From NCBI GenBank assembly GCA_024196135.1, contig JAMQCK010000512.1, positions 1-20,982 on the forward strand: DNA of 20,982 nt, given 5' to 3'. The translations under genes and the position numbers were made by a program. Below the pieces are notes generated by a model. It saw nothing but the letters and a program-made list of their open reading frames with translations. It ran no database searches and was not told the DNA's origin. This DNA is from Pleurotus ostreatus/Saccharomyces cerevisiae fusant (lineage: Eukaryota > Opisthokonta). Numbering within the stretch: position 1 is the stretch's first letter; every line of letters starts with the position of its first letter. Positions 18,280 to 20,982 of this stretch are shown piece by piece.

Positions 18280-20634
18280 CTGGATGACAGGCTATGCGGC
18301 ATACGAGTCGAAGGGCTCGTCGCCCGCAAGCCCGTCATCGAGGAGTTTGCTGATGACACTCCTCAACAAGTGAACGGAACACCAGAGCTATGGGGAACGG
18401 ATTCAGCGTGCATGAGCAATGCGGCGTACGAGGAGTATCTCCTCGAGCGCGGCAAGCCCAAGTCGCCGAGGAAAATGAAAAAACGATACGAAAACACAAC
18501 AAAAACAAGGAAGACACCGATTGTCGAAGAATTCGAGGACGACACACCGCAGCAAATTAACGCAGCACCGGAGCTATGGCATTCGGACTCCGCATGCATG
18601 TCCGACGAAGCGTTCGAGGAGTTCATCCACGAACGCGCGTTGGGCGAGCGTCCGCGCCCGAGCAGCCAACCACGAAAGGAGAACCCAAGTACGAGCAATC
18701 ACGATCCTCAACCACCTTCCCCCACGAACCCCTCGACGTCGGGGGCAACGGCTGGCAGCGATGACTGGCTGTGGAGGTCGAGACCCCCACAGCCAGGAAT
18801 TGGCGAGCCGCCGAGCAAGTGGGACGCAATGCGCAAGAAGGCACGCAAGTTCGCCCGCCGCGAGCAGCTACGCGCCCAACCACCACCGAACGTCTTTGTG
18901 GAGAACCTGCAGGCGCGTCGGGACGAGCTACCGGTGGAGTTCGTTCACTTGTGTGACGACTTTGCCCAGTATCTCACCCCGGAGCTGCTTACTGAACCTT
19001 GGCCAGTGCCCGATCCGTGCGAGGGCATGACATTCGTCCCCAGCGAGCGCCTATACGCTCAAAGGGATAATGTCTACCCTCGCGCGGACAAAGGCAAAGG
19101 TCGAGCGTTGAACTACACGGACGACGACATTCCCCGATTGCGTGCGCAGTGGATGGAGAGCGAGCGTGACTTGATGAGTGGGGTGCCGGAGACCATGCCC
19201 CCTTGGCGGGAGGTCAACCATACCATCCCGCTCATCAATCCCGAGCTCGAGTACCGATACCACATGCCGCGCTGCGCCGACGCCCTCAAGACACCCCTCC
19301 TCGACAAGATAGACCGCTACATGAGGGCCGGATGGTGGGAGCCTAAGAGCGTCCGCCAAGCTGCCCCCATGCTGTGCTTGTCGAAGAAGGATGGATCGCT
19401 ACGCACCGTAATCGACTGTCGCCGACGCAACGACAATACTGTAAAGGACGTCACCCCCTTGCCTGACCAGGACCAAATCCGACAAGACGTGGCCCGCGCG
19501 AAATACCGGTCGAAGATCGACCTATCGGACGCGTACGAGCAGGTGCGGATCGTCGAGGAGGACGTAGTACACTCTGCGTTTTCCACGGTGTTCGGCACAT
19601 ATGTCAGCAAGACCATGCAACAAGGGGACTGCAACGCGCCGGCTACCTTCCAGCGGCTGATGACGCATGTGTTCCGCGATTGCATCGGTCGATTCGTGCA
19701 CGTATATCTCGATGATATATTCGTGTTTAGCGATTCGATTGAGGAGCATGAAGAACACCTGCGTATCATCTTCCGGAAGCTACGCGACGCCCAACTGTAC
19801 ATGAAGGCCTCCAAGGTCGACATCTACGCCGAGCGCGTCGACTGCTTGGGGCACATTATCGACAAGGATGGGCTCCACGCCGATGCGGACAAGATGGCCG
19901 CGATTCGCAACTGGAGGACACCGCGCGACTTTGGCGACGTCCAGCGGTTCCTCGGGCTTGTCCAATATCTCTCACAATTCCTACCCGAGGTCGCACTGTA
20001 CACCGCGCCACTGAGTACGATGGTCCGCAATGGACAGACATTCTTCTGGCGCGATGTACATGAGCGATGCTTCGAACGCATCAAGCACCTCTGCGCCAAG
20101 ACACCCGTCCTCCGACCGATTGATGCGCGCAAGGATGAGCCCATTTGGGTCATCTGCGATGCATCGCCGGCTGGAGTCGGCGCAATGTATGGGCAGGGAC
20201 CGACCTGGCAGACTTGTCGGCCAGCAGGGTTTATGTCCCGCAAATTCACGGCCTCGCAGCGCAACTATCGCACCTTTGAGCAGGAAACCCTAGCTATCTT
20301 AGAGGCCCTGCTCAAATGGGAAGATAAGCTCATGGGGCATAGGATACATATCGTCACCGACCATCGCGCGCTTGAGTTTTTCCAGACACAAAGTCGACTC
20401 TCCGGACGTCAGACTAGATGGATGGAATATCTCGCGCGCTTCGACTTCGACATCTCTTACATCCCTGGCCTCGAGAACAAGGTCGCGGACGCCCTCTCTC
20501 GGTATCATCTCAATGATACGTGGGAGGACGTCACGCCGCCTTATGACTTCGCCAATGCCGACGTCCGACTCGACCCCGCTGGCGATGACTTGCCTCCTGG
20601 GCGAGTCGAGGAACTCATGGCCGCTATTCACTAG
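18280..20634 (+). CDS. pol: Element 2 Pol: reverse transcriptase and RNase H, no integrase
   Basis: Counting from the codon after the UGA, this is 784 residues. Residues 18-123 hold a duplicated module of about 40 aa (18331-18462 and 18517-18648). A Pro/Arg-rich linker is followed by RT at about 320-560: CLSKKDGSLRTVIDCR, the catalytic Asp in KIDLSDAY, GDCNAPATFQRLM, and YLDD at 476-479. RNase H has D627 (ICDASPAG), E669 (EQETLA), D694 (IVTDHRAL) and D737 (VADALSR), so all acidic residues are in place. The frame stops at TAG 20632-20634, with another TAG two codons later. Related elements, as I recall them, continue into an integrase, so this copy is probably 3'-truncated or interrupted. Confidence 0.88.
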   Translation: MDDRLCGIRVEGLVARKPVIEEFADDTPQQVNGTPELWGTDSACMSNAAYEEYLLERGKPKSPRKMKKRYENTTKTRKTPIVEEFEDDTPQQINAAPELWHSDSACMSDEAFEEFIHERALGERPRPSSQPRKENPSTSNHDPQPPSPTNPSTSGATAGSDDWLWRSRPPQPGIGEPPSKWDAMRKKARKFARREQLRAQPPPNVFVENLQARRDELPVEFVHLCDDFAQYLTPELLTEPWPVPDPCEGMTFVPSERLYAQRDNVYPRADKGKGRALNYTDDDIPRLRAQWMESERDLMSGVPETMPPWREVNHTIPLINPELEYRYHMPRCADALKTPLLDKIDRYMRAGWWEPKSVRQAAPMLCLSKKDGSLRTVIDCRRRNDNTVKDVTPLPDQDQIRQDVARAKYRSKIDLSDAYEQVRIVEEDVVHSAFSTVFGTYVSKTMQQGDCNAPATFQRLMTHVFRDCIGRFVHVYLDDIFVFSDSIEEHEEHLRIIFRKLRDAQLYMKASKVDIYAERVDCLGHIIDKDGLHADADKMAAIRNWRTPRDFGDVQRFLGLVQYLSQFLPEVALYTAPLSTMVRNGQTFFWRDVHERCFERIKHLCAKTPVLRPIDARKDEPIWVICDASPAGVGAMYGQGPTWQTCRPAGFMSRKFTASQRNYRTFEQETLAILEALLKWEDKLMGHRIHIVTDHRALEFFQTQSRLSGRQTRWMEYLARFDFDISYIPGLENKVADALSRYHLNDTWEDVTPPYDFANADVRLDPAGDDLPPGRVEELMAAIH
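18331..18648 (+). repeat. Tandem duplicated module at the start of element 2 Pol
   Basis: Two copies start at 18331 and 18517 (186 bp apart, 62 codons). Over 40 aligned residues without gaps, 26 are identical. The shared core is DDTPQQ, then PELW, DSACMS and an EE-rich helix. The copies are diverged at DNA level, so the duplication is old and has been kept in frame. Function is unknown; a spacer or interaction motif between protease and RT is possible. Confidence 0.85.
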
Positions 20635-20645
20635 GTCTAGAGAGG

Positions 20646-20663
20646 GCCAGCGCTTCGCGTGGC
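20646..20663. repeat. Short hairpin with TTC loop
   Basis: GCCA 20646-20649 and CGC 20651-20653 pair with GCG 20657-20659 and TGGC 20660-20663 around a TTC loop, with a single bulged G. The stop codon of Pol is only 12 bases upstream. Confidence 0.5.
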
Positions 20664-20856
20664 ATACGGTGGGGTAGTCTAACCAGGGGGGTTCTTCCTG
20701 ATATGTGCAAGTTGCCATATGTTAGGCTCATATTGACATGTTTGTTCTCTATCCACGTGTGAAGGCTGCTCAACATGCAGTATGGACAGCTCATCTACAA
20801 TACATGCCCAATTAAACTAGAACATATTGACTGAACAGTTGAAACATGTACTCAAT

Positions 20857-20888
20857 AGTCCTACAGTCCTACAGTCCTACAGTTCTAC
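20857..20888 (+). repeat. 8-bp tandem repeat, four units
   Basis: AGTCCTAC occurs three times in a row, followed by AGTTCTAC, which differs by one C to T change. It is a short microsatellite-like array just upstream of the longer hairpin. Confidence 0.9.
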
Positions 20889-20894
20889 AGCAAC

Positions 20895-20929
20895 ACACCG
20901 ACACGCCGCGCTTCGCGCGGCGTCGGTGT
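20895..20929. repeat. 15-bp GC-rich hairpin with TTC loop
   Basis: ACACCGAC 20895-20902 pairs with GTCGGTGT 20922-20929, and GCCGCGC 20905-20911 pairs with GCGCGGC 20915-20921 around a TTC loop, with a 2-nt bulge (20903-20904). It shares the CGC-TTC-GCG core with the hairpin at 20646. It may be a terminal structure of a mobile element or a transcript-end signal; neither is established. Confidence 0.7.
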
Positions 20930-20982
20930 ATTGCAAGGTCACTATTGATCCTTCAAAGCATCACAGCCATCAAGAAGCCACC

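Larger units (their letters stand above)
14363..20634 (+). mobile_element. Ty3/gypsy-type retrotransposon, element 2, lacking integrase in window
   Basis: A Gag-protease frame and an RT-RNase H frame lie on the + strand, in the same reading phase, separated by a single UGA. The sequence is clearly different from element 1: YLDD in place of YIDD, DTG in place of DSG, and a much longer Gag. Pol ends at TAG 20634, after the usual VADALSR end of RNase H and about 45 further residues. No integrase is encoded in the remaining 348 bp. The 5' limit given is the promoter-like palindrome and is approximate; the 3' limit is the Pol stop. Confidence 0.8.
20635..20982. other. Non-coding end of window downstream of element 2
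   Basis: This region has no credible gene and does not encode an integrase in any frame I could follow. It contains two hairpins with the same CGC-TTC-GCG core (20646-20663 and 20895-20929) and an 8-bp tandem repeat (20857-20888). The base composition becomes A/T-richer from about 20690, which may mark the boundary where element 2 was truncated or interrupted. No direct repeat of the region upstream of Gag was found, so it is not an obvious 3' LTR. Confidence 0.45.

Noticed and set aside
20895..20940. Helitron 3' end
   Set aside because: A GC-rich hairpin is present, but no CTRR terminus follows within about 12 bases and no Rep/helicase gene is in the window.

Overview
The window looks like nuclear DNA from a filamentous basidiomycete, probably an agaricomycete of polypore type. 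The evidence is two Ty3/gypsy-type retrotransposons of styles common in those genomes, and two spliced genes whose introns are 45-66 nt with GTRNGT donors and CTRAC-like branch sites. No bacterial-style genes, rRNA or CRISPR arrays are visible.

Layout. (1) 1-6861, + strand: element 1, a retrotransposon cut at its 5' side by the window edge. It holds the end of Gag (zinc knuckle), a retropepsin frame and a 1670-codon Pol (RT, RNase H, integrase). Gag to Pro and Pro to Pol are each offset by -1, and each junction carries the same correctly phased heptamer, G GGT TTT, followed by a stem-loop. (2) 7244-8864 and 9511-11284, - strand: two multi-exon genes, here called A (467 aa) and B (519 aa). I recognise neither. 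Both have a helical N-terminal part and basic, acidic or proline-rich low-complexity tails. An identical 16-mer lies upstream of each. (3) 11638-14322: a 2.7-kb imperfect foldback centred near 13009. Its outer arms are about 97% identical where I compared them, and the differences are all transitions, mostly at CpG. (4) About 14363-20634, + strand: element 2. It has a promoter and leader region, a 1188-aa Gag-protease frame, then a Pol (RT, RNase H) in the same frame separated only by one UGA followed by CUG. No integrase follows within the window. (5) 20635-20982: non-coding sequence with two TTC-loop hairpins and a short tandem repeat.

How the parts relate. The two elements appear to regulate the Gag:Pol ratio differently: element 1 by two successive -1 frameshifts, element 2 possibly by stop-codon readthrough, unless that UGA is simply decay. 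Genes A and B run antisense to the elements and may be host genes in a transposon-rich region, or cargo of element 1, since no 3' LTR is recognisable between Pol and gene A. The foldback could yield long hairpin RNA if transcribed. The most notable observation is the dual G GGU UUU frameshift arrangement; the second site, with a 5-nt spacer and about 16-bp stem-loop, is especially convincing.
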